A DNA stretch of 64,000 nt from assembly GCA_031081715.1 (NCBI GenBank), contig JAVHMA010000003.1, positions 62,001-126,000 on the forward strand. The letters run 5' to 3'. The position numbers and the translations under genes are program-made. Shown one piece after another: positions 43,894 to 52,144 of this stretch. Numbering within the stretch: the first letter of the stretch is position 1; each line of letters opens with the position of its first letter. The notes beneath the pieces were generated by a model. The model saw only the letters and a program-made list of their open reading frames with translations. It made no database searches and had not been told where the DNA came from. Origin of the DNA: Armatimonadota bacterium. GTDB lineage: Bacteria; Sysuimicrobiota; Sysuimicrobiia; Sysuimicrobiales; Humicultoraceae.

Positions 43894-44347
43894 CCGCCCG
43901 GTCCCCGTCCAGCTCGCGCCGCAGGGCCTGCGCGAACCGGTCCATGACCTCCTCGGCCTTGCGCCGGATCATCCCGCCCCCCAGCGCCGCCAGCTTGCCG
44001 AGCACGCTCACGTCGGCGCGCAGCCGCAGCACCGTGCGGCCATCCGCCGGCTCGATGGCGAGGTCGAGCTGCATCTGCAGGCTGCTCCCCACGCTCGCGT
44101 CCCGCCCGGTAGCCTTCGCCCGCAGCCTCGTCGGGGCCTGCGCCTCCAGGACCTCGATGTCGAGGGGGAAGGTGACCCTAAACGGCCCGACGCGCTCGGC
44201 AACCGTGGCCTCGTAGCGCACGTGGGGGGTGACCGCGCGCGCGGACTGGCAACCCGGGATGCAGCGTGCCAGGCGCTCCACGTCCCACAGGAGCGCCCAG
44301 ACCTGCTCGGGCGACGCGGCGGTCGAGATCTCGCGCGTGAACTCCAT
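43877..44347 (-). CDS. CoxG-like SRPBCC protein
   Basis: A 156-residue START/SRPBCC-fold protein (REISTAASPEQVWALLWDVE, then IPGCQSA). This CoxG family is commonly found with molybdenum hydroxylases. In carboxydotrophs CoxG is linked to membrane anchoring of the enzyme; the broader family may do similar recruitment. The frame stays open upstream, but MEFTREIST at 44347 is the homologous N-terminus. Confidence 0.83.
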   Translation of the reverse strand: MEFTREISTAASPEQVWALLWDVERLARCIPGCQSARAVTPHVRYEATVAERVGPFRVTFPLDIEVLEAQAPTRLRAKATGRDASVGSSLQMQLDLAIEPADGRTVLRLRADVSVLGKLAALGGGMIRRKAEEVMDRFAQALRRELDGDRADAPTV

Positions 44348-44364
44348 GCGCCCTCGGCGGCGGG

Positions 44365-45585
44365 CTAGCCCGCCGCGGTGGGGACCGCCTCCTCGACGTT
44401 GGGCCGCTCGGTCCAGAACCGCTTCCAGACCTCGCCCGTGCGGAACCCCTCGGGGATCTCCTCGGGCCGAAACCGCATGGTGAGCTCCAGCGAGCCCGCG
44501 GGGTCGCGCCATGCCCAGCACGGCTTGCCAAGCGCCAGCCACACGCGGCTGCGCGAGGGATCCGCGGCATCGACCTCGATAATCTGGGCGGACTGCGAGG
44601 TCTCCTCACGGTAGTGGACGCCGTGCCGGCAGATCGAGTTGGGCCCGGGGCCGTTGGCGTGGTCGGTGCTGAAGGCGATGAAGTCCGCGGGCGTGAGCCG
44701 GCCGGCGCGCGCGCCAAGGAGCTGCGTGCAGCGGACGTAGCGGCAGTAGCTGGAGAGGTCCTCGGGGTCGTTGAGCGCATCGAGCACGACGAACCGGTTC
44801 GTCCGCACCCCTACCCCCGCGTGGATGAACTGCACCGCCATCCGGTCGTAGGACCCTTCGATGATGTAGGCGAGCGTCGGGTCCACGAACTCCAGGTTGC
44901 CCGGGGTCGCCATCGGGTGGTCGGCGAGCCGGGCGACCACGGCGTTGCCGGCCTCCAGCGCGGTCGCGTGCTCGAGGCCGTCGCGGGAGAGCTGCACGCG
45001 GTCGAGCGCCCGTTCCTGCGTCGTGTTGACCGCCCGCGTGCGCAGCTCCGCGGTCCGCGCGATGTTGGTGCCGGTGGCCACCCCGCGGTCGTTGGCGCCC
45101 ATCTTCACGCCGGTGGAGCCCGCGGAGGCCACGCCCACGACAGCGGGTTTGCCCTCAGGCCGCACGGCCAGAACGACGTTGATCTCCTTGTGCTCGTAGA
45201 ACCCCTCGCCAACCATGGACTCGCCGCCGATCTTGTCGCTGTTCTTGAGGAAGATCATCTTCCCCGCGGCGGTCGCGTCGGGCATCGCGAACATCACCGT
45301 GCAGTCGTCGGGGAACGCTTCCCCGTAGAACAGGTTGTAGGCCAGCACCTCGGGATACGGCCGCCGGGCGCCCTCGGCGATTCCGGCGATCTCGTCGAGA
45401 CGGGCATCCGCCAGCCGGCGCTCCGCCCGCAGCGCGCGTCGGCCGAGCGCCTGGCGCGTCCACCCCCGGGGGGCCATGCACCGGAAGAAACCCTCCAGGT
45501 TCTGCGCGACGGCCCCGGCGAGCTGCTCGCCGTGGCCGCGGCCGATGCGGTGGTGACTGCCGCTCCCCACGTAGACGTCGTACAT
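44365..45585 (-). CDS. C45-type Ntn hydrolase (acyl-CoA:6-APA acyltransferase-like)
   Basis: A 406-residue protein of the C45 peptidase/acyltransferase family. The candidate nucleophile is Cys95 in FPDDCTVMFA, which would become N-terminal after autocleavage. MIFLKNSDKIGG follows in the position of the family's GxNxD motif. GGGAGG six bases before the ATG at 45585 makes it better than the ATG at 45591. Such enzymes cleave or form amide bonds. Its position right after the cyclic amidohydrolase suggests successive opening of a ring amide and hydrolysis of a side amide. Confidence 0.78.
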   Translation of the reverse strand: MYDVYVGSGSHHRIGRGHGEQLAGAVAQNLEGFFRCMAPRGWTRQALGRRALRAERRLADARLDEIAGIAEGARRPYPEVLAYNLFYGEAFPDDCTVMFAMPDATAAGKMIFLKNSDKIGGESMVGEGFYEHKEINVVLAVRPEGKPAVVGVASAGSTGVKMGANDRGVATGTNIARTAELRTRAVNTTQERALDRVQLSRDGLEHATALEAGNAVVARLADHPMATPGNLEFVDPTLAYIIEGSYDRMAVQFIHAGVGVRTNRFVVLDALNDPEDLSSYCRYVRCTQLLGARAGRLTPADFIAFSTDHANGPGPNSICRHGVHYREETSQSAQIIEVDAADPSRSRVWLALGKPCWAWRDPAGSLELTMRFRPEEIPEGFRTGEVWKRFWTERPNVEEAVPTAAG

Positions 45586-45611
45586 CGCCATCCTCCCGGT
45601 GCCGGACCCGC

Positions 45612-46976
45612 TCACACGATGGGCCGGATCATCTCCCCGCGCGGGCTCCCGACAACCTGGCCGTCGCGGTAGACGATCTGCCCGCGCACGATGGTCATCA
45701 CGGGCATGCCCTTGACCTTCCACCCGTGGAACGGCGTAACCTTGCTCTTGCTGTGGAGTCTGTCCTTGTCGATGGCGCCCTCCTTGGCGAGGTCCACGAT
45801 GGTCACGTCGCCGTCCGCGCCACGATCCAGGTTGCCCTTGCGCGGCCACATGTTCCACGCCCGCGCCGGCCCCTCGGCCTGCACCTTCACGTAGTGGTTC
45901 AGGCTCAACCGCCCGGCGTTCACCTGCGTGAGCATGAGCGGCACGTTGGTCTCCACGCCCGGCCAGCCCGGGATCGCCTTCCAGATGTCGCCCATCGGGT
46001 CGTCCGCCATCTTCTCCTCGGGCGTGTGCGGCGAATGATCGGTGCCGATGACCTCGATCGTACCATCCAGCAGTCCCTGCCAGAGGGCCTCGCCGTGCTC
46101 GCGGCTGCGAACCGGCGGGTTCATCTTCATGAGGGTGCCCAGGCCCATGCGCACCATGTCCTGGGCCTCGAGCAGCAGGTAGTGCGGGCCGGTCTCCGCC
46201 TTGACGTCCACGCCGTCGGCCTTGCCCCGGCGCACGAGCTCCACGCCCTCGCGCGAGCTCAGATGGTAGATCATCAGCTTGCTCTTCGCCTCCTTCGCGA
46301 AGAGGATCGCCCGGTGCACGCACTCGGCCTCGGCGACGGAGGGGCGTGACTCGAGATGGGCGAGTGGGTCTTTGCGGCCGGCCTTCTGGAGCTTGGCCCG
46401 GAGGTAGAGGATGATGCTGTTGTCCTCGGCGTGCACCGTGCAGCGCAGCCCGGTCGTGCTCATGATCTTCCAGGCGTCGATGATCTCGCCGTCGCTGGGC
46501 GAGGGGATGTTGCCCACCGTCTCGCCCATGAACACCTTGTAGCCGATCACGCCGCCCTCGGCCAGCGGCACGATCTTGTCCAGGTTGCCCTCCATGATGA
46601 CGGCCAGGATGCCGTAGTCCACGTAGGCCTTGCCGCGGGCGGCATCCAGCCGCATGCGCAGCGACTCCAGGTCGGCCGTGGGCGGGATGACGTTGGGGTT
46701 GTCGATGATGGTGGTGATGCCGCCGGCGGCCGCGGCCTGCGAGCCGGTCGTCCAGTCCTCCTTGTACTCCAGCCCGGGCGCCCGGAAGTGGACGTGGGGG
46801 TCGATCAGGCCGGGCAGCACGTGCAGTCCGGTGGCGTCCACGACCTGCGCGGCCTGGGGCAACTCGTCGCGGACCAAAATGTCGAGGACCTTGCCCTCGT
46901 GGATCAGCAGGTGCCCGCGGTAGCTGGCGAGCGGCGTGACGATGGTGCCGTTCTTGATCAGCAGGTCAACCCGCAT
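45612..46976 (-). CDS. Cyclic amidohydrolase (dihydroorotase / allantoinase / hydantoinase family)
   Basis: A 454-residue zinc amidohydrolase. The metal site starts with PGLIDPHVHFRAPG (about residue 54) and includes the carbamylated lysine in VIGYKVFMGET (about 146), with later ligands in VHAEDN, YHLSS and GTDHSPHTPEEK. It opens cyclic amides such as hydantoins, dihydropyrimidines, allantoin or dihydroorotate. Because pyrE and pyrD lie downstream on the same strand, dihydroorotase cannot be excluded. Its position heading a molybdenum hydroxylase operon opposite a GntR regulator favours a catabolic ring-opening role. ATG at 46976. Confidence 0.83.
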   Translation of the reverse strand: MRVDLLIKNGTIVTPLASYRGHLLIHEGKVLDILVRDELPQAAQVVDATGLHVLPGLIDPHVHFRAPGLEYKEDWTTGSQAAAAGGITTIIDNPNVIPPTADLESLRMRLDAARGKAYVDYGILAVIMEGNLDKIVPLAEGGVIGYKVFMGETVGNIPSPSDGEIIDAWKIMSTTGLRCTVHAEDNSIILYLRAKLQKAGRKDPLAHLESRPSVAEAECVHRAILFAKEAKSKLMIYHLSSREGVELVRRGKADGVDVKAETGPHYLLLEAQDMVRMGLGTLMKMNPPVRSREHGEALWQGLLDGTIEVIGTDHSPHTPEEKMADDPMGDIWKAIPGWPGVETNVPLMLTQVNAGRLSLNHYVKVQAEGPARAWNMWPRKGNLDRGADGDVTIVDLAKEGAIDKDRLHSKSKVTPFHGWKVKGMPVMTIVRGQIVYRDGQVVGSPRGEMIRPIV

Positions 46977-47088
46977 CGACGGTCGGCTCCTCCCGCGCCG
47001 GCCCGGGCGGCGCGACGACATCGTCCCCGCCACTCTGACGCGGCAACGGGCGGGAGCGCGCGGCGCGGCGGGGCGAGAAGTTGCATCC

Positions 47089-47096
47089 TGTATACA
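47089..47096. promoter_or_regulatory. TGTATACA palindrome, putative GntR operator (amidohydrolase side)
   Basis: Perfect 8-bp palindrome 112 bp before the amidohydrolase ATG. On the minus strand it contains TATACA, usable as a -10. The GT-N2-AC core fits operators of FCD-type GntR regulators, one of which is encoded at 47919. Confidence 0.45.
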
Positions 47097-47238
47097 AAAC
47101 GGTGGCCTCTTTCTTCGCCGCCCCGTCGGCCCCCTCCTCCCGCATCTGAGCCCCCCGCCCGCCGGTCTGGCCTCCAGATCACCGTGGCCGCCCCGTCGGC
47201 CTCCGCAGGATTCGCCGGGCCGTCCCCGAACTCCCGTA

Positions 47239-47246
47239 TGTATACT
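47239..47246 (+). promoter_or_regulatory. TGTATACT: -10 box and second putative GntR operator (ubiX side)
   Basis: TATACT (47241-47246) is a good -10 about 30 bp before the ubiX GTG and is part of TGTATACT, nearly the same box as at 47089. Regulator binding would block RNA polymerase. The -35 is poor. Confidence 0.5.
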
Positions 47247-47277
47247 GAATGCAGGCGCGCCTGACGCGGAGGATCGC

Positions 47278-47922
47278 GTGGACGAGCGGAGCATGCGGCT
47301 GGTGGTCGCGATCTCCGGCGCGACCGGGTCCATCTTCGGGGTCCGGCTGCTGGAGGCGCTGCGCGCCGCCGGCGGTGTGGAAACCCACCTGGTCCTGAGC
47401 AAGTGGGGCCAGCGCACGCTGGAGCACGAGACCACGCTCACCGCCGAGGCGGTCCGCCGGCTGGCGGACGTCTCCTGGGGCGCCGAGAACATGGCCGCGC
47501 CGATCTCGAGCGGGTCGTTCCGCACCGACGGCATGGTGGTCGCCCCCTGCAGTACCAAGACGCTGGGGGCCATCGCCAACGGCATCAGCGACTCGCTGAT
47601 CGCCCGCGCGGCCGAGGTGACCCTGAAGGAAGGCCGCAGGCTCGTCCTGCTGGTCCGCGAGACCCCGCTGTCCGCGATCCACCTGGCGAACATGCTGACG
47701 CTGGCGCGGCTCGGGGCGGTGATCCTGCCGCCGGTGCCGGCGTTCTACAACCACCCGGCCACGCTGGACGACATGGTGGACCACGTGGTGGCGCGCGTGC
47801 TCGACCACTTCGGCATCCCGTTCGCGCGCGCGCGCCGCTGGGACGGCCGCCTGCGGGCGCCGGCGGGCGCGCGCGTCGACCGCACACCGGGCCCCGACGA
47901 CGCGCACGGGGGGGAGCAATGA
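47278..47922 (+). CDS. ubiX: UbiX-family flavin prenyltransferase
   Basis: A 214-residue flavoprotein that prenylates FMN to make the cofactor of UbiD enzymes. The N-terminal VVAISGATGSIFGVRLLEAL is the phosphate-binding loop of the family. DGMVVAPCSTKTLGAIANGI and LVRETPLSAIHLANML are further hallmarks. GGAGG five bases before the GTG at 47278 marks the start. It overlaps the GntR gene by ATGA and is divergent from the amidohydrolase operon that contains the UbiD-family gene, so cofactor supply and use are likely co-regulated. Confidence 0.9.
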   Translation: MDERSMRLVVAISGATGSIFGVRLLEALRAAGGVETHLVLSKWGQRTLEHETTLTAEAVRRLADVSWGAENMAAPISSGSFRTDGMVVAPCSTKTLGAIANGISDSLIARAAEVTLKEGRRLVLLVRETPLSAIHLANMLTLARLGAVILPPVPAFYNHPATLDDMVDHVVARVLDHFGIPFARARRWDGRLRAPAGARVDRTPGPDDAHGGEQ

Positions 47923-48662
47923 CCTCCGGGCGCGTCACCGGGGCCGCCGGCCGCACGGTCCGCAGGCCCCGCGGCACGCCCCCTGCGGGCGACGGCGCCT
48001 ACCGCACGATCCGCGAGGTGCTCTTCGAGCGCATCCGGTCGCTGATCCTCTCGGGGCAGTACCGGTCCGGGACCAAACTGCGCGAGGAGGAGCTCGCGCG
48101 GCAGTTCGGCGTGAGCCGCACGCCGGTGCGCGAGGCACTGCGCAAGCTCGAGTCCGAGGGACTGGTCCGCTACCTCCCGCAGCGGGGCGTGCTGGTCAAC
48201 GGCCTCTCCGACCGCGAGATGCTGGAGATCTACACGATCCGCGCGTCGCTGGAGGGGCTGGCGGCGCGCCTGGCCGCGACCGAGCGCACCGAGGAGGAGG
48301 TCCGCGAGCTGCGCGAGCTGCAGCGCCAGATGAACGACGCGTACGCGCGGGCGAACTGGAACCGGGCGGCCCGCATCCACACGCGGTTCAACATGGCGCT
48401 CTACGCGGCCTCCCGCAGCCCGCGGCTGGTAGGCATCCTGGCGCAGTTCAACGACTACATCGAACACTCGAAGACGCGGTCGCTGGCGCTGCCCGGCCGC
48501 GCGCAGGAGATCGGCCGCGAGCACCAGGCGATGGTGGACGCGATCGCCCGCAAGGACCCCGACGAGGCGGAGCGGGCCGCCATCCGGCACGTGCACAACG
48601 CGCGCCAGGCGTTCTTCCACGGCGCGCGCCAGCCCGCCGGCGCCGCGGCGGGCGACGGCTAG
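47919..48662 (+). CDS. GntR-family transcriptional regulator (FadR/FCD subgroup)
   Basis: A 247-residue regulator. The winged HTH at about 28-95 has SGTKLREEELARQFGVSRTP followed by VREALRKLESEGLV. An all-helical FCD ligand domain follows, with YTIRASLEGLAARLAA and the metal-ligand type residues in IHTRFNMALY and HQAMVDAI. FCD regulators usually sense small organic acids. The two TGTATAC boxes in the divergent promoter next door are the obvious operators (inference). ATGA overlap with ubiX; shared stop bases with the convergent prpF-like gene. Confidence 0.9.
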   Translation: MTSGRVTGAAGRTVRRPRGTPPAGDGAYRTIREVLFERIRSLILSGQYRSGTKLREEELARQFGVSRTPVREALRKLESEGLVRYLPQRGVLVNGLSDREMLEIYTIRASLEGLAARLAATERTEEEVRELRELQRQMNDAYARANWNRAARIHTRFNMALYAASRSPRLVGILAQFNDYIEHSKTRSLALPGRAQEIGREHQAMVDAIARKDPDEAERAAIRHVHNARQAFFHGARQPAGAAAGDG

Positions 48663-49864
48663 CCGCGCCGGCTCGCGGGGGCGGCGGCCGCCGGCTGCGC
48701 TACCGGCCAGACCGACGCCGGGATCAGCACGCGGCCTTCCATGAGGCGCCGGGCGGTCCGCTGGGTAATCACCTTGTCGGCCCGCCACCCGTCGCCGTCG
48801 CGCGTGACCGCCGCGCCGATCTCCATCACGCCCGAAGGATGGCCCAGCCGGATGAGGCGCTCGCCCGACGGTCCCGCCCGGACGACGTCGTGCACGACCG
48901 TGCCGTCGATGAGCGCGGCCACCGCGGTGGCGGCCGCGCCGCTCGCCGCGAACGCCCGGTGCAGGCGGCCCATCGACATGATGCGCGCGGTGACGTCCTG
49001 CGCGTCCGCGGCGACCATCGCGCCACTGATCGTCGTGTACGTCGCCGGCGGTGCCACGAACGCGATCTTCGGCACGCCCGGGCTGCGCGTGGTCGCCTCC
49101 TCGGGCGTACGGGCCAGTCCCATGCGCACCGCGGCGTGCGCGCGCACGGCCTCGAGGCGGGCGAGCAGCGCCACATCGCCGTCGATGCGCTCGGGGCCCT
49201 CGGTCGCCGTCAGGCCTAACGCCTCGGCGCGCAGGAACACCACGGGGTTGACCGCGTCCACCAGGGAAACCTCCAGGCGCCCGACCCCGGGGGCGTCCAG
49301 CGTCTCGGCCGGCCGGTCGGTCGGGAGCAGCCGGCCGGTCATGGCGCCGCCCGGGGAGAGGAACTCCAGCACGATCTTCGCGCCGCTGCCCGGGACGCCG
49401 TCGATCGCGTAGTCGCCCTCCACCTGGGGCAGACCGCCCTCGGTCGGAATGCGCGCCACGATGTGCTTGCGCGTGTTGGTCTGCCAGATGCGGACCGCGG
49501 TCAGGGGGTCGGTCCCCCGCACCAGACCCTCCTCGATGGCGAACGGCCCCACCGCCGAGGTCAAGTTCCCGCACGTGCCGCCCCAGTCGATCATCGGCGC
49601 GGTCACGCTCACCTGGCCGAAGGTGAAGTCCACGTCGGCGTCGGGCACCGACGGCGGGCCGATGATCACGACCTTGCTGGTCGTCGAGGTCGCGCCGCCC
49701 AGGCCGTCGATCTGCCGGCCGTAGGGGTCGCCGCCGCCGAACGCCGCGAGGATCACGCGGTCCCGCAGCGCCCCCTCCTCGGGGAGGTCGGCGCGGTGGA
49801 AGAACACGCCCTTGCTGGTCCCGCCGCGCATCAGCGCCGCGGCGATGCGTCGTTGCGCCGCCAT
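48659..49864 (-). CDS. PrpF-family isomerase (methylaconitate / oxalomesaconate isomerase-like)
   Basis: A 401-residue protein of the PrpF/DUF453 family, which shifts double bonds in tricarboxylates such as 2-methylaconitate or 4-oxalomesaconate. Signatures are LMRGGTSKGVFFH near the N-terminus, GLGGATSTTSKVVII, and DWGGTCGNLTSAVGPFA with its cysteine. The ATG at 49864 has AGGAGG upstream. It stands alone, convergent with gntR. A 4-oxalomesaconate tautomerase role would fit aromatic catabolism, but methylcitrate-cycle function is equally possible. Confidence 0.83.
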   Translation of the reverse strand: MAAQRRIAAALMRGGTSKGVFFHRADLPEEGALRDRVILAAFGGGDPYGRQIDGLGGATSTTSKVVIIGPPSVPDADVDFTFGQVSVTAPMIDWGGTCGNLTSAVGPFAIEEGLVRGTDPLTAVRIWQTNTRKHIVARIPTEGGLPQVEGDYAIDGVPGSGAKIVLEFLSPGGAMTGRLLPTDRPAETLDAPGVGRLEVSLVDAVNPVVFLRAEALGLTATEGPERIDGDVALLARLEAVRAHAAVRMGLARTPEEATTRSPGVPKIAFVAPPATYTTISGAMVAADAQDVTARIMSMGRLHRAFAASGAAATAVAALIDGTVVHDVVRAGPSGERLIRLGHPSGVMEIGAAVTRDGDGWRADKVITQRTARRLMEGRVLIPASVWPVAQPAAAAPASRRG

Positions 49865-49970
49865 CTGGGCCTCCTGCGGCACCCGAAGCCCCCGGGTGCG
49901 AACCCACGAAGGAGATTCCGCCCCCACCCGGCGCCTCCTCCCCACGGTCGCGGAACCGCCCGGCTTCTGG

Positions 49971-49976
49971 TACACT
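49971..49976 (+). promoter_or_regulatory. Candidate -10 box TACACT upstream of the glycolipid operon
   Basis: TACACT lies 5 bp before a GTG that opens a 29-codon frame whose TGA overlaps the ATG of the kinase-like gene (50068). It may be the operon promoter, with or without a leader peptide. The -35 is not convincing. Confidence 0.3.
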
Positions 49977-50067
49977 CAGGGGTGCGCCTTTCGCGGAACG
50001 CAGGCATCTGGCTCGTTCCTTCGCGAAGTCTTGACGCGGCACCGCGGTCTGCTCCAGGGGGCGTCAG

Positions 50068-50964
50068 ATGAGACTCGAACGCGGGCACAGCCTGCTGATC
50101 GCCAACCGGCTGGCAGGCGGCGGCCGACCCGAGCACGCGATTCCCCGCGTCCGGCGTACCCTCGACGCGCTGGGCATCCCGCACACGCTCCGGGTGGTCG
50201 ACGGCTACGACGGGGTCGTGCACGCGGCCGAGGCGGCGCGGGGGTTCGACCGCGTGGTGGTCGTCGGCGGCGACGGCACGATCAACGGCGCGGTGAACGG
50301 CCTGCTCCGAGCCGGAGCCGACATTCCACTGGCCATCGTGCCCGCCGGCACCGGCAACGAGTTCGTCCGCGCGCTCGGCGTGCCGCGCGCCCCCGAGGAC
50401 GCGGCGCGCCTCCTGGTCACGGGCACGCTGCGCCGCATCGACGTCGGGCGCGTGAACGGCACGGCGTTCGTGAACTCCTTCGGCATCGGACTGGACGCCC
50501 GGGTCGCGGCCGCGGTGCGCGCCTGGCGGCGCGGGCGCTGGCTGCGCGGCCGGGCCATCTACTACCTGGCGGGCATGCGCATCCTAGCCGCCGCGATCAA
50601 GCCCGAAACCGTGGAAGTGCACGTGGACTCCCGGCGCCTGGAGAGCGAGGCTGTCATGGTGAGCGTGGTCAATGCCCGCCCCTACCTGGCACGCGGCATC
50701 GCCAATGGCACGCTGGAGGACGGGCGGCTCGACCTCTACCTGGTGGGGCCGATGGCTCGCTGGCGCATGGTCGCCGGCCTGCTCTCGCGGGGCGGGTGGA
50801 CCGCGCACCCGCAGGTCATGGCGGTCCGGACGCCGCGCGTGGACGTCTCCCTCCCCTACCCCGTGGTGGCGCACACCGACGGCAGCCTGCTGCCGCCCTC
50901 GCCGGCCTTCCGGCTTGAGGCCCTGCCCGCCCGCATCCAGGTCGTGGTGCCCCCGCTGCAGTGA
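50068..50964 (+). CDS. Diacylglycerol/lipid kinase-like protein
   Basis: A 298-residue protein of the DAGK catalytic-domain family (YegS/DgkB type). The ATP-binding motif VVVGGDGTINGAVNGLL is at about 63-80, IVPAGTGNEFVRALG follows, and the C-terminal beta-sandwich contains FVNSFGIGLDARV. It should phosphorylate diacylglycerol or a related lipid at the membrane. It is the first gene of a three-gene operon, overlapping the next gene by GTGA. Confidence 0.88.
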   Translation: MRLERGHSLLIANRLAGGGRPEHAIPRVRRTLDALGIPHTLRVVDGYDGVVHAAEAARGFDRVVVVGGDGTINGAVNGLLRAGADIPLAIVPAGTGNEFVRALGVPRAPEDAARLLVTGTLRRIDVGRVNGTAFVNSFGIGLDARVAAAVRAWRRGRWLRGRAIYYLAGMRILAAAIKPETVEVHVDSRRLESEAVMVSVVNARPYLARGIANGTLEDGRLDLYLVGPMARWRMVAGLLSRGGWTAHPQVMAVRTPRVDVSLPYPVVAHTDGSLLPPSPAFRLEALPARIQVVVPPLQ

Positions 50965-52133
50965 CCGCGGCGTCGCCCGGGTCCCCATCCATCGCGTTCC
51001 TGTCGTGCAACTACGGCGGCGGGCACAACCGCGTCGCCGAGGTGCTCGCCCGGGAGGTGCGCGCGCGGCGGCCCGAGGCCCGCATCCAGGTGCTCGATTA
51101 CATCGAGACGTTCGTGGGACATGCGCAGAACGTGCTCTCCACGTTCTGCTACGTGACTGCCGTGCGCCGCGCGCCGTGGACCTGGCGGTGGTTCTACCGC
51201 GCCACGAGCCGCATCCCGTACGACTCGCCGACGCAGCGGGCGCTCAACAGCCTGGGCAAGGCACGGCTGGAGCGCTTCCTGGCCGCGCAGCGGCCGGACC
51301 TGGTTGTCTGCACCTACTGCGTGCCGGCCGGCGCGATCTCCGAGCTGCGGGCGGCCGGCCGCACCGCGGTCCCGTGCGCCACGGTGATCACCGACCATGC
51401 CGTCCATAGCCAGTGGATCCACCCGCACGTGGACCAGTACCTGGTCTCCAGCGACTACGTGCGGGCCGGGCTGGTCGCCCGCGGGGTCCCGCCCGACCGC
51501 GTCGCCACGACCGGCATCCCGATCGACCCGCGCTTCGGCGTCCCGCACGACGTCCGCGCGCTCCGCCGCCGGTACGGACTGCACCCGGACGTGCCGGTGA
51601 TCCTGGTCATGGTCGGCGCGGCGAACCTGCTGCGGCGCGCGGCTGATGTCTACCGCGCGCTCGCCGAGCTGCCCGTCGACGCCCAGGTGGTGTGGGTCTG
51701 CGGCCGCGACGAGCGTCTCCGTCGGACGCTTGAGGCCCTGGCGCCGCGCGCCCGCAACCCGGTCACGGTCCTCGGCTACGTCGAGGAGGTCCACGAGCTG
51801 ATGGCCGCCGCCACGCTCATGGTCTCCAAGGCGGGCGGGGTCACGACCTCCGAGGCGTTCGCCGCGGAGCTGCCTGTCGTCGTCATCAACCCGATCCCCG
51901 GCCAGGAGGAGGAGAACGTCAGGTTCGTGGAGCACCTGGGTGCCGGCGTGCAGGCGCGCAGCGTGGCAGACCTGGGCCGCATCGTGACGGACCTGCTCTC
52001 GTCGCCCGGACGCCTGGACGCGATGCGGGCGGCGGCGGCCCGGGTAAAACGGCCGGACGCCGCGGCGCGCGCGGCCGAGATCATCCTGCGCGTGGGCGGG
52101 CTCCTCCCCCTGGTCCCGGCCGGGCGGGGTTAG
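50961..52133 (+). CDS. MGDG-synthase-like glycosyltransferase (GT28)
   Basis: A 390-residue GT-B enzyme related to plant MGD and bacterial processive diacylglycerol glucosyltransferases. The N-terminal MGDG_synth region has FLSCNYGGGHNRVAEVLA and DHAVHSQWIHPHVDQYLV. The C-terminal donor domain has VSKAGGVTTSEAFAAELPVV. It transfers galactose or glucose to diacylglycerol, giving membrane glycolipids. The GTG start overlaps the kinase-like gene. Together they indicate control of the diacylglycerol pool between phospholipid and glycolipid. Confidence 0.88.
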   Translation: MTAASPGSPSIAFLSCNYGGGHNRVAEVLAREVRARRPEARIQVLDYIETFVGHAQNVLSTFCYVTAVRRAPWTWRWFYRATSRIPYDSPTQRALNSLGKARLERFLAAQRPDLVVCTYCVPAGAISELRAAGRTAVPCATVITDHAVHSQWIHPHVDQYLVSSDYVRAGLVARGVPPDRVATTGIPIDPRFGVPHDVRALRRRYGLHPDVPVILVMVGAANLLRRAADVYRALAELPVDAQVVWVCGRDERLRRTLEALAPRARNPVTVLGYVEEVHELMAAATLMVSKAGGVTTSEAFAAELPVVVINPIPGQEEENVRFVEHLGAGVQARSVADLGRIVTDLLSSPGRLDAMRAAAARVKRPDAAARAAEIILRVGGLLPLVPAGRG

Positions 52134-52144
52134 CCGCCCGGCGC

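Noticed and set aside
45612-46976. PyrC (dihydroorotase) of the pyrimidine pathway
   Set aside because: Not excluded, but it is eight genes from pyrE, heads a catabolic-looking operon and faces a GntR regulator, so the generic cyclic amidohydrolase call is safer.
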